Source of the DNA: Hippopus hippopus
Lineage: Eukaryota; Mollusca; Bivalvia; Cardiida; Cardiidae
Length of the DNA stretch: 64,000 bases
Reading direction: 5' to 3'
NCBI GenBank assembly: GCA_946811185.2
Contig: OX328112.1
Location: forward strand, 10,999,215 to 11,063,214
Position 1 is the first letter of the stretch. Every line of letters begins with the position of its first letter. Shown here piece by piece: positions 42,626-51,691 of the stretch. The notes under the pieces were generated by a model. The model was not told where the DNA came from, ran no database searches, and worked only from the letters and a program-made list of their open reading frames with translations. The position numbers were made by a program, and so were the translations under genes.

Positions 42626-43047
42626 TAACCCTTTGCAACGATGACAACATTTCAGACTTGTCCAATTTGAAAGCATTTGCAGACGACAAAATTGATATGA
42701 CTTAAAAAAAAAACAGCCAGGGTCCGTTTTCACGAACCATTCTAAAGAACATTCTTGGTCTAATTATAGATTTAGAAAGTAACACAACTTTTGATTGGCT
42801 AAACCATTTGGTCAGCCAATCAGAAGTTGTATTACTTTTGAATTTAGAAAACTCTTGAGAATGATACCGAAAATGTTTTTAAGAACGGGTGGTGTATACG
42901 GATCAGGATATGCCTTTTGAAGAATATAAAACGTCGTAGGAAAAAAGGAGAAAATGTGGGTTTTCAGCATTTTCCCCCTTTCCTACGATGTTCTCGAAGC
43001 CATTTTCTTAAATGTCGTTAAATCTCGGGATTGGCTGGTAAAAGGTT
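42626..43047 (-). mobile_element. Hp-C element split by Hp-E
   Basis: The left part 42626-42718 (aaccctttgcaacgatgaca, gaaagcatttgcagacgaca) and the right part 42906-43047 (palindrome 42925-42990, then gctggtaaaaggttaa) belong together. Confidence 0.85.
42719..42905. mobile_element. Hp-E element inserted in Hp-C
   Basis: GGGTCCGTTTTCACGAACCA starts it and GGTGGTGTATACGGATC ends it. The palindrome core tggctaaaccatttggtcag is intact. Its position inside a recognisable Hp-C dates it as younger. Confidence 0.85.
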
Positions 43048-43290
43048 AACCCTTTGTCAAATAGAGCCGTAATTTTGAACGTTGCTAAAAAAGACAGCTT
43101 TTCAAAACAATGTGGGAAAAGGGAGAAAGCGCTGATAACCGGCATCCCTCCTCGGCCCACAATATTCTTTACCCTTTCAAAAAAAGTAGAAAAATCCAAT
43201 ATTTGCCCGACCGTGATTTGATTTGTTGTATTCAAATGATTTTATTTTGAGACACAGCTTTTAATTTTTGATATTTGGTCAATAATTTAT
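43045..43290 (+). mobile_element. Hp-C element, shares TTAA with previous
   Basis: GTTAACCCTTTGTCAAATAG starts it at the previous element's terminal TTAA. The palindrome (43098-43165) has gctgataaccggc. The right end is diverged (atatttggtcaataattta). Confidence 0.75.
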
Positions 43291-43318
43291 GTATCTTTTC
43301 TTTCAACGTAAAATATAT

Positions 43319-43848
43319 ATGAGCCTTGCTCTTGCAAAATCGGATTTAATGCATTTATGTGATGCATTATATGGCCTGCAACACGCGAAAAGAGGCATTC
43401 GGACATTTGCGTAAAGTGTCGTCTCGGATCAGCCTGCGCAGTCCGCGCAGGCTAATCCGAAGCGACACTTTCCGTTTTAATGTAATTTTCTGTTTTGCGC
43501 AAGTCTAAATCTAATGTAGACGTAAAGTGCCGTCTCGGATTAGCCTGCGCGGATTGCGCAGGCTGATCCGAGACGACACTTTACGCAAATGTCCGAATGC
43601 CCCTTTTCGCGTGTTGCAAGCCATATGTACCAAGCAATTCATCTCATTACTATGGATCCATTAAAATCCATTTTTGCCTAACAACAGACTGAATTATGAG
43701 ATAGATTGGTCCTTTGATATGTAGAAGGTTGACCAATTGCGAAAAGGTTCGACACAGGTCAGCCTGCGCTGAATGCGCCGGCTGATCTGTATCGACACTT
43801 TTTTGCAAATGCATTAAACCCCCTTTTCACAGAGCACAGCTCATTTAA
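43319..43848 (-). mobile_element. Hp-B element containing an Hp-D insertion
   Basis: 43319-43372 is the left end (gagccttgctcttgcaaaat, gtgatgcattatat). 43623-43848 continues with atatgtaccaagcaattcat and ends tttcacagagcacagctcat. The host sequence resumes exactly after the insert. Confidence 0.9.
43373..43622 (+). mobile_element. Hp-D element, full length, inside Hp-B
   Basis: 250 bp, GGCCTGCAACACGCGAAAAG to TTTTCGCGTGTTGCAAGCC, with ATAT on both sides. Two hairpins: 43418-43470 and 43528-43588. Confidence 0.95.
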
Positions 43849-43894
43849 TCTCAGTTTCTCTCGAAAGCTGAAAGTAACTAACTATAATCAAGCG

Positions 43895-44042
43895 AAACTC
43901 AGAAAGATTTTTATCTGAAAGACATGACTAAAATGGTGGACGGTATAGATCCAAGATCGGACTCCACCTTCTGTGCAGTCTTATATTGATCTATGCCGTT
44001 CGCAAAAGCCTTTGTTTTCGCTTTTGACGCTGAAAAGATTAA
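43895..44042. mobile_element. Hp-A' element
   Basis: The flank gaaagatttttatctgaaag resembles 10675-10700. Hairpin 43938-43999. The right end gacgctgaaaagattaa is shared in type with 48620-48636. Confidence 0.65.
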
Positions 44043-44211
44043 CTATTGCAGAAGATTTTTTTTTCGTGGAGACTCCATTATTTCAAAACGCTGTCACGGT
44101 CAATGGAGAAAATCACTCGTTACACAACATTTCTCAGAACGTTTCCCATACTATGCAGTTGCTTATCTTCCAACAATATTTCAGAAATAAATTCATTTAT
44201 TATTGAAGGGG

Positions 44212-44426
44212 AAAAGTTGAATCAACTCTTTACCGCACAAATTAACAAGATACTAGCAAGAAACGGCCACACGTTTCACACCGTTAAAGTATGATAAACA
44301 GTGTGGGAAATGTCCTTGCTTTTAAAGCAATCATTGTAGGGAAAGGATCTACTGCTTGTTACGAGCAGTTGCTCCTTTTTCCAACAATATTTTCATAAAG
44401 CGTACAATGTTGGTGCGTAAATTCTT
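44212..44426 (+). mobile_element. Hp-C-like element, highly diverged
   Basis: atcaactctttaccgcacaa starts it. The palindrome contains gcttgttacgagcagttgct. Termini are weak. Confidence 0.45.
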
Positions 44427-44641
44427 GACCAAAGTACGAATTCTAGATTCTTCCTAGTTGAAAGCTTCTGCAGACGTCTATATCGAAAATGATACAAATG
44501 AACCTAAGTTCTTTGACAGGATAGAAAACATAGTGGGAAAAGGAGAAAATGCTGGTTACCAACATTTTCTCCTTTTCCCACAATGTTTTCGAAATCCCTT
44601 TTTTCTCAGTGTCTTTAAAACTCGGATTTTTTTTTGTAAAG
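44427..44641 (-). mobile_element. Hp-C element with near-perfect palindrome
   Basis: ttcttgaccaaagtacgaat starts it. The palindrome at 44520-44590 pairs gaaaacatagtgggaaaagg with its complement around gctggttaccaac. Confidence 0.85.
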
Positions 44642-44985
44642 CATTTCTTCTGTTTGCCATAGTGTTTTCAAAAAGTATCCTATGTAAGGGGGGTGGGGTA
44701 TAAAGTCGCATTTTTACAGTAATTGGTTAAAAACAAAAGAATCAAGGGGGTGGGGTAAGACACGTAAAAACTTACTTTTAGCTTGTTTGTGTTTATCCAC
44801 ATTTAAAACGTCTGAACTTAAATCCACGTTTCATTCCACATCCTCCGTACTAGGGACCTGAAAGTAGAATGAAATGATAATTGCATATGAATAAGTAATT
44901 TTGAAATTGATAAAAGCAATAATTATCAAATTTTCATTATTCGCACATTACTGGAATAATAAGAATAACCTTTATTAAAAGCAGT
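44642..44985. other. Stretch with G-rich tracts only
   Basis: Two aaggggggtggggta-like tracts (44689, 44744). No other feature was recognised. Confidence 0.45.
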
Positions 44986-45026
44986 AATGATGATGATGGT
45001 GGTGATGGTAGTGGTGGTGGTGGTGG

Positions 45027-45061
<35 letters not shown>

Positions 45062-45062
45062 G
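44986..45062. repeat. (GAT)n / (GGT)n microsatellite
   Basis: ATGATGATGGTGGTGATGG grading into about ten GAT units. Confidence 0.95.
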
Positions 45063-45180
45063 AAGTGTAAAAACAGATCGCATTTAAATAAATCAAATTC
45101 AGTTGATAAACGTTTGAAATGTTTTTATCGTTACGTCCTAAAATGGAATAAGGATCAATGAATGTTGTGTGAGATGCGTT

Positions 45181-45293
45181 CTTTCATTTATTTATTCATT
45201 TTATTTCATTTTATCTTTTATTCATTTATTTATTTTTTTTTACTTTATTTTATTTATTTGTTTGTTTATTTATTTATTTATTTATTTATTTTC
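45181..45293. repeat. (TTTA)n microsatellite
   Basis: Interrupted TTTA and TTCATTTA units. The open plus frame is an artefact. Confidence 0.95.
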
Positions 45294-45432
45294 AATGATC
45301 TATGATAAAAATTTGAGAGAATCAACAAAACGTGTTCATACCCACCTTTGCAAGTTGTCACAAAGTTGCAACGCTTGTTACATTAATATTGACGTATTTT
45401 GCGGATGAGCACCTAGATAAAGTTATATACCT

Positions 45433-45662
45433 TTAACCCTTTGCCAGACGACAAAATTTTAGACGGGTCCAATTTGAAAGCACTTGCAGACAACAATATT
45501 TATCATGGCACATATTATGAGACTTGAATCAGATAGTCTAGTAAACATTGTGGGAAAAGGAGAAAATGCTGGTTACCAGCATTTTCTCCTTCACCAACAA
45601 TGTTTTCAAAAGGCTTTTCCCTCAAGGTCGTTAAAAGTCGGGATTTTGTGGTAAAGGGTTCA
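45433..45662 (-). mobile_element. Hp-C element, full length
   Basis: TTAACCCTTTGCCAGACGAC starts it and gtggtaaagggtt ends it. The palindrome (45542-45604) is near perfect at its centre (gctggttaccagc). Confidence 0.95.
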
Positions 45663-45864
45663 CTCTAAAATTGCTAAAGTAATTGAAACTTAAATTAAAA
45701 TTTCCTTACAGAATTACAGTGATTTAAAAGATATTTTAGATGGGAAATTCTCACCGTGTCGGACTGTGTAGATCAAGGTCAGACTGTGCGTTCTGCGCAG
45801 TCTGATCTTGATCTACACTGTCTGCAGAATCAGACCGAGTTGTGTTTAGCAGCCTAAGGGTAAA
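45659..45864 (-). mobile_element. Hp-A element abutting Hp-C
   Basis: Left end gttcactctaaaattgctaa, right end tttagcagcctaagggta. Hairpin 45764-45822 (gtgtagatcaaggtcagact mirrored). The junction is GGGTTCAC, a mutated GGGTTAAC. Confidence 0.85.
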
Positions 45865-45958
45865 TGTGCTATGTTTGTAGAAAATACAAGAAGTCAAGTT
45901 GATGCAATGTTTGTATACGTGTGCAATAAATACGCCTTTGAATTAATATCAGTCAGCA

Positions 45959-46168
45959 TTAACCCCTTGCTGCTTAGCGCGACTCACTGACCTTTTGCGG
46001 ACAGAGTAGATCAAGATCAAACTGCACATAAGATGCAGTTTGATCTTGGATCTACACCGTCCGATAAGGAGATGTATTTCTCCAAAACACAAGTTTTAAA
46101 TAGCACTATTCGGGTTTTTACAATCGGTTTGAAAGTTTCATTTATTTCATCTGGCAGGATAAGGGTTA
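45959..46168 (+). mobile_element. Hp-A element, full length
   Basis: TTAACCCCTTGCTGCTTAGC starts it and ATCTGGCAGGATAAGGGTTA ends it. The hairpin has paired changes in both arms (gatcaaactgcac / gtgcagtttgatc is approximately kept). Confidence 0.95.
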
Positions 46169-46270
46169 CTCTACCTTTGAACGTAAGCATTTTAATGTTT
46201 TCGTCTCTTATCGATCATACATGAACTGTGCAGAATTTACTAAATCTCACAAAATTTGTGTTCTTTCAGT

Positions 46271-46496
46271 TTTTTACCAAACAATCTACTGTTTTACTAT
46301 CCCGAGGAAGAATGCATTTGAAAATATTGTGTTACAAGGAGAAAATGCTGGTTTCCAACATTTACTGCTTCTTTCACGTTTTTTTTTTCACTTTGAAAAA
46401 CAAATTTTATCTTAAGTCCATTTTATGTTCCACAGTAAATTTTGGCCTCTGCAAATGGTTTTGAAATGGACAAACCTCGAATTTGTTGTCTAATAA
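46271..46496 (+). mobile_element. Hp-C element, diverged
   Basis: tttttaccaaacaatctact starts it. gaaaatattgtgttacaagg and gctggtttccaacatttact mark the palindrome, and gaatttgttgtctaataaat ends it. Repeat H follows directly. Confidence 0.7.
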
Positions 46497-46650
46497 ATAT
46501 AGGATCTGACAGGCGTTGGCATTTGTGATAAAATTTCATTAAACGAGTCTAAAAAAAAATGTCATGTAGCGAGCCTTTTTTGTTGACAAGTTCAATAAAA
46601 TCATACCTCAAAGGCCAACGAATGTCAGATTCTTTTTGTCACATAATTGT
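46497..46650 (+). mobile_element. Repeat H, third copy
   Basis: TATAGGATCTGACAGGCGTT to AACGAATGTCAGATTCTTTT, followed by a J-like gtcacataat. J sequence resumes only at about 46990-47147 (cgtgtgtaagataagaaaaa), so unrelated sequence separates them. Confidence 0.65.
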
Positions 46651-47198
46651 ATCTCAACAATTGGAGTTCGTGATGTGGTGAAACATAGACCTCCGTGTAC
46701 ATGTGTATTGAAATTGTACAAAGAATTATCAAAATTGTATTGTAGGGGAAGGACCGAGTCTAAGTTGAGAGAACTTATGGTCCAACCTCATTTCAACATA
46801 TATGAAATAAAATATGTTAAAACTAAACTATTGAAATTTACATGAAGCGTTCTCGCTTCATTAACCGGTGTTCACATCGAGGACGAAAATTAGTTCCAAA
46901 ATAATTTGAATATAATGATTTTTTTTTTAATTTAGAGATGGTTGAAGTCACAGTTTTGTAACGAATCATCAACTATGACGGTTCATTTCCGCAGAGAAAT
47001 CTGAGTAAGCAATGTTTTAGAAAAGATGCATATGATTACAGAACTTAATCCAAAGAGTACGGCCATATTTGCTTATCTTCAAACGTGTGTAAGATAAGAA
47101 AAATCGTAATGGCTGCTTGTCACTGAAAATAGGTGGAGTTGTGTGGTAAAGATTTACGTTTAGTCTACCAGAAAGAAACAGCAATGAGAGTCCTATAT

Positions 47199-47458
47199 GG
47201 CCTGCAACACGCGAAAAGGGGCATTTGGACATTTGCGTAAAATGTCGTCGCGGATCAGCCTGCGCAGTCCGCGCAGGCTAATCCGAGACGGCACTTTCCG
47301 TTTTTATGTAATTTTCTGTTTGCGCAAGTCTACTGTAGATCAAAATCTAATGTAGTCGTAAAGTGTCGTCTCGAATTAGCCTGCGCGGACTGCACAGGCT
47401 GATCCGAGACGAAACTTTACGCAAATGTCCGAATGCCCCTTTTCGCATGTTGCAGGCC
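47199..47458 (+). mobile_element. Hp-D element, full length
   Basis: GGCCTGCAACACGCGAAAAG to CTTTTCGCATGTTGCAGGCC. Two hairpins at 47245-47300 and 47367-47425. Flanks do not show a clear 4 bp duplication here. Confidence 0.95.
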
Positions 47459-47464
47459 CATTAT

Positions 47465-47711
47465 ATAAGCCATGCTCTGTGAGAAGGGGGCTTAATGCAT
47501 TTTCGTGATACATTTTACCATGCAAGTCATCACATAAACATAGATCCACAAAATCTACATTACTCAACAGCTGACTGAATCATGAAGTAGTCTGGTCTTT
47601 TGACACACAGAAAATTAACCAAAAGCAAATAGTTTCGGCTTAGCTCAGCCTGAGCTGATTCGATACTTATTTCAGATGCATTAAGCCCCATTTTCACAGA
47701 ACATGTCTCAT
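47465..47711 (-). mobile_element. Hp-B element, hairpin reduced
   Basis: Starts ataagccatgctctgtgaga and ends tttcacagaacatgtctcat. The core is gctcagcctgagctg only. It lies 6 bp after Hp-D. Confidence 0.85.
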
Positions 47712-47853
47712 ATTTATTGTAAATACAACTGCCTTTTTTTGAAGAGTTGATATGCCTTACATGAATAGCTATTGATATCATATGACCCCAAGATGACGTA
47801 GGAAATCCGTATCGGAATATCCTTGAGCAAGGCAAGGGCCTTACCTGGCAGAG

Positions 47854-47961
47854 CACCGTGGATGATTTGATTTTGCCAATCAGAATGTACGATACTTTCA
47901 AATTTAGAAAATTCTTTCGACTGAGACTGAGAACATTATTACGAATAATTCGTGAATACTG
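47854..47961. mobile_element. Hp-E right half
   Basis: gattttgccaatcagaatgt, actttcaaatttagaaaatt, gagaacattattacgaataa. The left half is missing. Confidence 0.75.
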
Positions 47962-48036
47962 GTCTTGTTTCTTTTTGCAGAAGACTTGTCGATGTTGCAA
48001 TATGCAAGATATTGGCGAATTAAACCGAATTCTCAG

Positions 48037-48208
48037 TAAATCCTTTATCACATAATGCCGTGTTTTAGCGACCCTGAGGAAGAAAGTCTTTCAAAAACAT
48101 GGTGGAAAATGAGAAAATGCGGGTAACCAGCTCTTTTTTTATATCCCTGTCAAAATCAAATTCAAAATGTCTAGTCACACTTAATTTGTCGTCTGCATAA
48201 TCTTTTAA
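48037..48208 (+). mobile_element. Hp-C element, internally deleted
   Basis: taaatcctttatcacataat starts it. The half palindrome is gcgggtaaccagc. It ends gcataatcttttaa, sharing TTAA with the next Hp-A. Confidence 0.75.
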
Positions 48209-48378
48209 CTCTTAGGCTGTTAAGTGCGACTCAAAGACCTTTTGCGTACAGTGTAGATCAAGATCAGACTGCACAGAGCGTGCAGTCTGATCTTGGATCT
48301 ATACTGTCCTATAAGGAGATAACTATCCTCCCCAAAATAACTTTAAATAGCAACATTAAGGTTTTTGACTATTGGCTA
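48205..48378 (+). mobile_element. Hp-A element, right end replaced
   Basis: TTAACTCTTAGGCTGTTAAG starts it, with a complete hairpin (48250-48308). After gactattggcta the sequence switches to an S1 head fragment. Confidence 0.85.
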
Positions 48379-48437
48379 CCAACTGCGCTACCGGGGCTCG
48401 AGGAAAAGTCTAAAATGTTGTCGTTTTGTAGAGAGTA
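48379..48437. repeat. Chimeric junction: S1 head piece plus Hp-C end piece
   Basis: ccaactgcgctaccggggct (48379-48398) is the complement of an S1 head. aaaagtctaaaatgttgtcg (48403-48422) and following is an Hp-C right end. Neither has its parent element. Confidence 0.7.
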
Positions 48438-48637
48438 ATCTTTTGCTGTCAACATACGAACTTCGACTTCTTTTTCGAGGTTTAAACATACCTTTTACAT
48501 TCCATTGTTGATAAATCTAATCATTCATAAATACCAGGTAACCGATGGTGTATATCCAAGATCAGACTGCTCGTACTTTGCAGTTTGATCTTGGTATACG
48601 CCGTTTGCAGAAGTCGCTAACGGCTGAAAAAGGGTTA
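48438..48637. mobile_element. Hp-A' element
   Basis: taatcttttgctgtcaacat starts it. Hairpin 48545-48606 (gtgtatatccaagatcagac mirrored in gatcttggtatacgccg). It ends ggctgaaaaagggtta. Confidence 0.75.
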
Positions 48638-48853
48638 CCCGTTGCCAAATAATTCAGAATCTTAACAACTTTAAAGATGGACGCTTTAAAAAAAAACAAG
48701 GAGAAAATCCTAGTAACCGGCATTTCCCCACTTTCCCTCAATGTTTTTACCTTAACAAAGAGAAATCCGACTATTTGAGCCACATTTAAATTGTCGTCTG
48801 CAACTCTTTAAATTTGGAAAAGTCGAAAATTGTGTCGTTTGGTAAAGAGTTAA
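48634..48853 (+). mobile_element. Hp-C element sharing a junction with Hp-A'
   Basis: GTTACCCGTTGCCAAATAAT starts it and gtcgtttggtaaagagttaa ends it. The palindrome has lost part of its left arm (aaaaaaaaacaaggagaaaa). Confidence 0.85.
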
Positions 48854-49071
48854 AGATTTAGTTTTCCTCAAAACAAACGCATTCATTTATATTACCAGAT
48901 GTTCATTTAAACGTAGAGAGTGTTGCATCTGTTACAGACCCCTTTAGTCCTTTGATCCGTGCTTTTAAACGTTTATTCTCCGGCATTGAATTGCCCATTC
49001 GAAATGACGAAATGACTGGAATTCATTTCAGATTTTCATCGTCTTTATACATTAAGAAACATGCATTTGGT

Positions 49072-49265
49072 TTATCCCTTAGGTTGTTGAGCGGACTGAA
49101 TGGGCTTTCACGGACAGTGTAGATCAAGATCAGACTGCATAGAACGTGCAGTCTGATCTTGGATCTACATTGTCCGATACGGTGAATCTTTTTCAGCGGA
49201 AATAACATAAAATCACAATATTGGGATCTTTACTGTTGCCCTGAAATTTTCAGTTGTTTTTTTCT
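49072..49265 (+). mobile_element. Hp-A variant
   Basis: tatcccttaggttgttgagc starts it. Complete hairpin at 49115-49175. The right half (aaaatcacaatattgggatc) resembles the variant at 62444-62640 rather than typical Hp-A. Confidence 0.8.
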
Positions 49266-49457
49266 GCCTTACGAAGAATTTAGATAGGTTTAGCTTTAAT
49301 ACAACACAGAGAAAAACACTAAAGTAGGTTTAAACTCGACAGCTTAGGGAGGGGGGGGATTCTTAGTAAGGGAGGTCACTCAGGTTTTATTGAGATTATA
49401 TACCTGGCAGACTTACTATTCTTTTGTGTTATGACACACAGAAAAGATAGTGGTAGA

Positions 49458-49506
49458 GGAAAGGGGGGGGGGGGAAAGAGGGGGAGAGAGAGAGAGAGAG
49501 AGATGT
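49458..49506. repeat. G run and (GA)n microsatellite
   Basis: A G12 run, then GA repeats, immediately before an Hp-A-like hairpin. Confidence 0.9.
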
Positions 49507-49518
49507 AGGGGGAGAGAG

Positions 49519-49583
49519 GCTGTAGATCAAAGATCAATCTGCACGTTTTGTGCAGTCTGATGTTGATCTATGTTGTCTGCAAA
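49519..49583. mobile_element. Hp-A hairpin only
   Basis: ctgtagatcaaagatcaatc and gatgttgatctatgttgtct arms around gcacgttttgtgc. No family ends are visible. Confidence 0.7.
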
Positions 49584-49870
49584 AGCCCCTGATTTTCATC
49601 AATGACGCAGAAGGGAACAAGAAAGACGATTGAAAGCAAAAAACAATCTTAACTCGAGATGATTGACAGCATACTCCAAACATATTTCATTTTGTTTTGA
49701 CAGGAATCTTAAGTAGATTCTTGAAGTGAATTATTTATTCACGGCTCAAGTTTTGACTGGTTATTCAAAGGCTCCCCACTTTCTGGAAAATGTAAAATTT
49801 CTAATACTGTATTGGAAGGAAATATATAGAAACATGACACTTTCAAAGCTATTGGATATAAAAGTTCGAA

Positions 49871-50164
49871 GGGCCAAACCCGGTTGGTGTAGTGGGAGCG
49901 TACAAGACTTGAGACAAAAAGGTCGCTGGTTCGAGTCCCCAGCTCGACCAGTTTTTTTCCGAGCATAGATGATGGTAAATTTTGAGAGGATTCATTTCTC
50001 TATCATCGCTGATTATTTTTTTCGGGATGGTTATGTGAGAAAGCAGCCAGTGGCTTGGATAAAATGTTGTGCAAAGTATTGGTAAAAAAATCTCCAGCTG
50101 CACTGGCCTCCGCGATATAACTGAAATAATGTTGAAAGCGGCGTTAAACACCATACAAATAAAA
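49871..50164 (+). mobile_element. SINE S1, full length
   Basis: Head gggccaaacccggttggtgt with B box gctggttcgagtccccagct. Body: cagccagtggcttggataaa. 3' domain: aactgaaataatgttgaaag and cggcgttaaacaccataca. The first of three SINEs in a row. Confidence 0.9.
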
Positions 50165-50171
50165 GATATTC

Positions 50172-50276
50172 AGTGAGGAAGGCATTGGTATACGGGCAGA
50201 GCGTCGGTCTCTTACATTAAAGGTTCTGTGTTTGAATTCTGTGAAAGCGGGGTCAAACTTTGGAACTGCCAACAAA
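50172..50276 (+). mobile_element. SINE S2, 3' truncated
   Basis: Head only: ggtatacgggcagagcgtcg, gtgtttgaattctgtgaaag, tcaaactttggaact. It is sandwiched between S1 and S4. Confidence 0.7.
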
Positions 50277-50289
50277 AACTAAGGGAAAG

Positions 50290-50510
50290 GCCATGCGTGG
50301 CTCAGTGGTAAAGTGTAGGACTGGTAACTTAGAGGCCGTGGGTTCGAGCCTCGCTGGACGCACTAGATTTTTTGTTGGAGTGCAAGACACTAAAGAGTCT
50401 AGCCTAGTACTGGTGAAACCCAGAACATGCATGAATGTGTGAGCTGTCGCCGTGATATATCTGACATAATTTCTAAAGCGGCGTTAAATAACAGTCAATC
50501 GATCAACAAA
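50290..50510 (+). mobile_element. SINE S4, full length
   Basis: Head tgcgtggctcagtggtaaag (A box) to gtgggttcgagcctcgctgg (B box). The ends tgcgt and acgca can pair like an acceptor stem. Body: agcctagtactggtgaaacc. 3' domain: tcgccgtgatatatctgaca and gcggcgttaaataacag. Confidence 0.85.
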
Positions 50511-50593
50511 AACTGCGAATACAGGTTAGGGACTGGAGATAAATAAGGACTAATAAATCATTACAAATGAAGAACAGCAGTGGACTGTTATTT

Positions 50594-50803
50594 TAAACTC
50601 TTTACCTAACGACAAAATTCTGGCCTCGTCAAAGCATTTGCAGACGACAAATTAAACGTGGTTCAAATGATGGAATGTGTCTATCACAGGGTACAAAACA
50701 TTGCGGGAAAAGGAGAAAATGCTGGTTACCAGCATTTTCTCCTTTTCCCACAATGTTTCCAAAAACCGTCTTCCTCTGAAAACGGGATTGTGTGGTGCAG
50801 GGT
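50594..50803 (-). mobile_element. Hp-C element with the best-preserved palindrome
   Basis: TTAAACTCTTTACCTAACGA starts it. The palindrome at 50695-50758 is nearly perfect with no loop (gctggttaccagc centre), a stem of about 30 bp. Confidence 0.95.
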
Positions 50804-50816
50804 CATGTGAGAAAAT

Positions 50817-51010
50817 GTTTATCAAATCTGACAGAATAATATTGTTACATATATGATAATTATCTCCGATTAATTAATTCCACTACTATTAATTAGGATG
50901 GTCATTTAAACAATAGACAAGCATGTTTAGCTGACCTGAACAATTGGGCAACACCCATGGTGTAATAATGTCCTTGGCCAAAAATAGCAGAACGAGCATA
51001 ACGCTTTTTT
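50817..51010 (+). repeat. Direct repeat Q, copy 1
   Basis: About 195 bp closely matching 51457-51650. Shared segments include gtttatcaaatctgacagaa and tggtgtaataatgtccttgg. Confidence 0.9.
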
Positions 51011-51049
51011 CTTTGCAAGTAAATTCTAGGAAGAAAGCTTTAATGCATT

Positions 51050-51315
51050 TAAGTCATGCTCTTTGAAAAGGGGCCTTAATACATTTGCAAAAAGTATCGA
51101 TTCAGTTCAGCCTACACAATCCATGCAGATTGACCTGGTTCGAAACTACTTGCTTTTTGTAAATGTTCTGCATGTCAAAGGAGCAGTGTACCCCATGGTT
51201 CTGTCGGTTGTTATACAAAATGGATTTTATGGATCCATAATTATGTGATGCCTTGCTTGGTATAGTACATCACAGAGATGCATTAAACCCACTTTTGCCA
51301 GAGTGTGGCTTATTT
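51050..51315 (+). mobile_element. Hp-B element, full length, hairpin weakened
   Basis: Both termini are good. The hairpin core is mutated (ttcagcctacacaatccatg), so the stem carries mismatches. Confidence 0.9.
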
Positions 51316-51344
51316 AATAGTTTCCTCGCGTAATTGTTCGTCTA

Positions 51345-51425
51345 ATTCATTGTCGTGTCGTGTCGTTGCTGGCTGGCTGGCTCTCTCTCTCTCTCCCCCT
51401 CTCTCTCACTTTCTCTCTCTCTCTG
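51345..51425. repeat. (GTGTC)n, (GGCT)n, (CT)n microsatellites
   Basis: tgtcgtgtcgtgtcg, then ggctggctggct, then CT repeats. Confidence 0.9.
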
Positions 51426-51456
51426 TAATAAAATGATGCAAGTGGAAGGAAAAAAA

Positions 51457-51650
51457 GTTTATCAAATCTGACAAAATAATATTGTTACATATTTGTTAAT
51501 TATCTTTGATTAATTAATTCCGCTCCTATAAATTAGGATCGTCAGGTGAACACCAGACCTTCATGTTTAGCTGACCTATACAATTGGGCAAGACCCATGG
51601 TGTAATGATGTCCTTGGCCAAAAATAGCAGAACAGCAATACGCTTCATTT
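51457..51650 (+). repeat. Direct repeat Q, copy 2
   Basis: Second copy of 50817-51010, offset by 640 bp. An Hp-B element and microsatellites lie between the copies. Confidence 0.9.
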
Positions 51651-51691
51651 GATAAGCACATGCATGGTAGAAAGCCAAAATGTACTCGCAT

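Noticed and set aside
47560..48051. 163-codon minus frame
   Set aside because: It spans Hp-B and Hp-E repeat sequence, so it is a repeat-derived frame.
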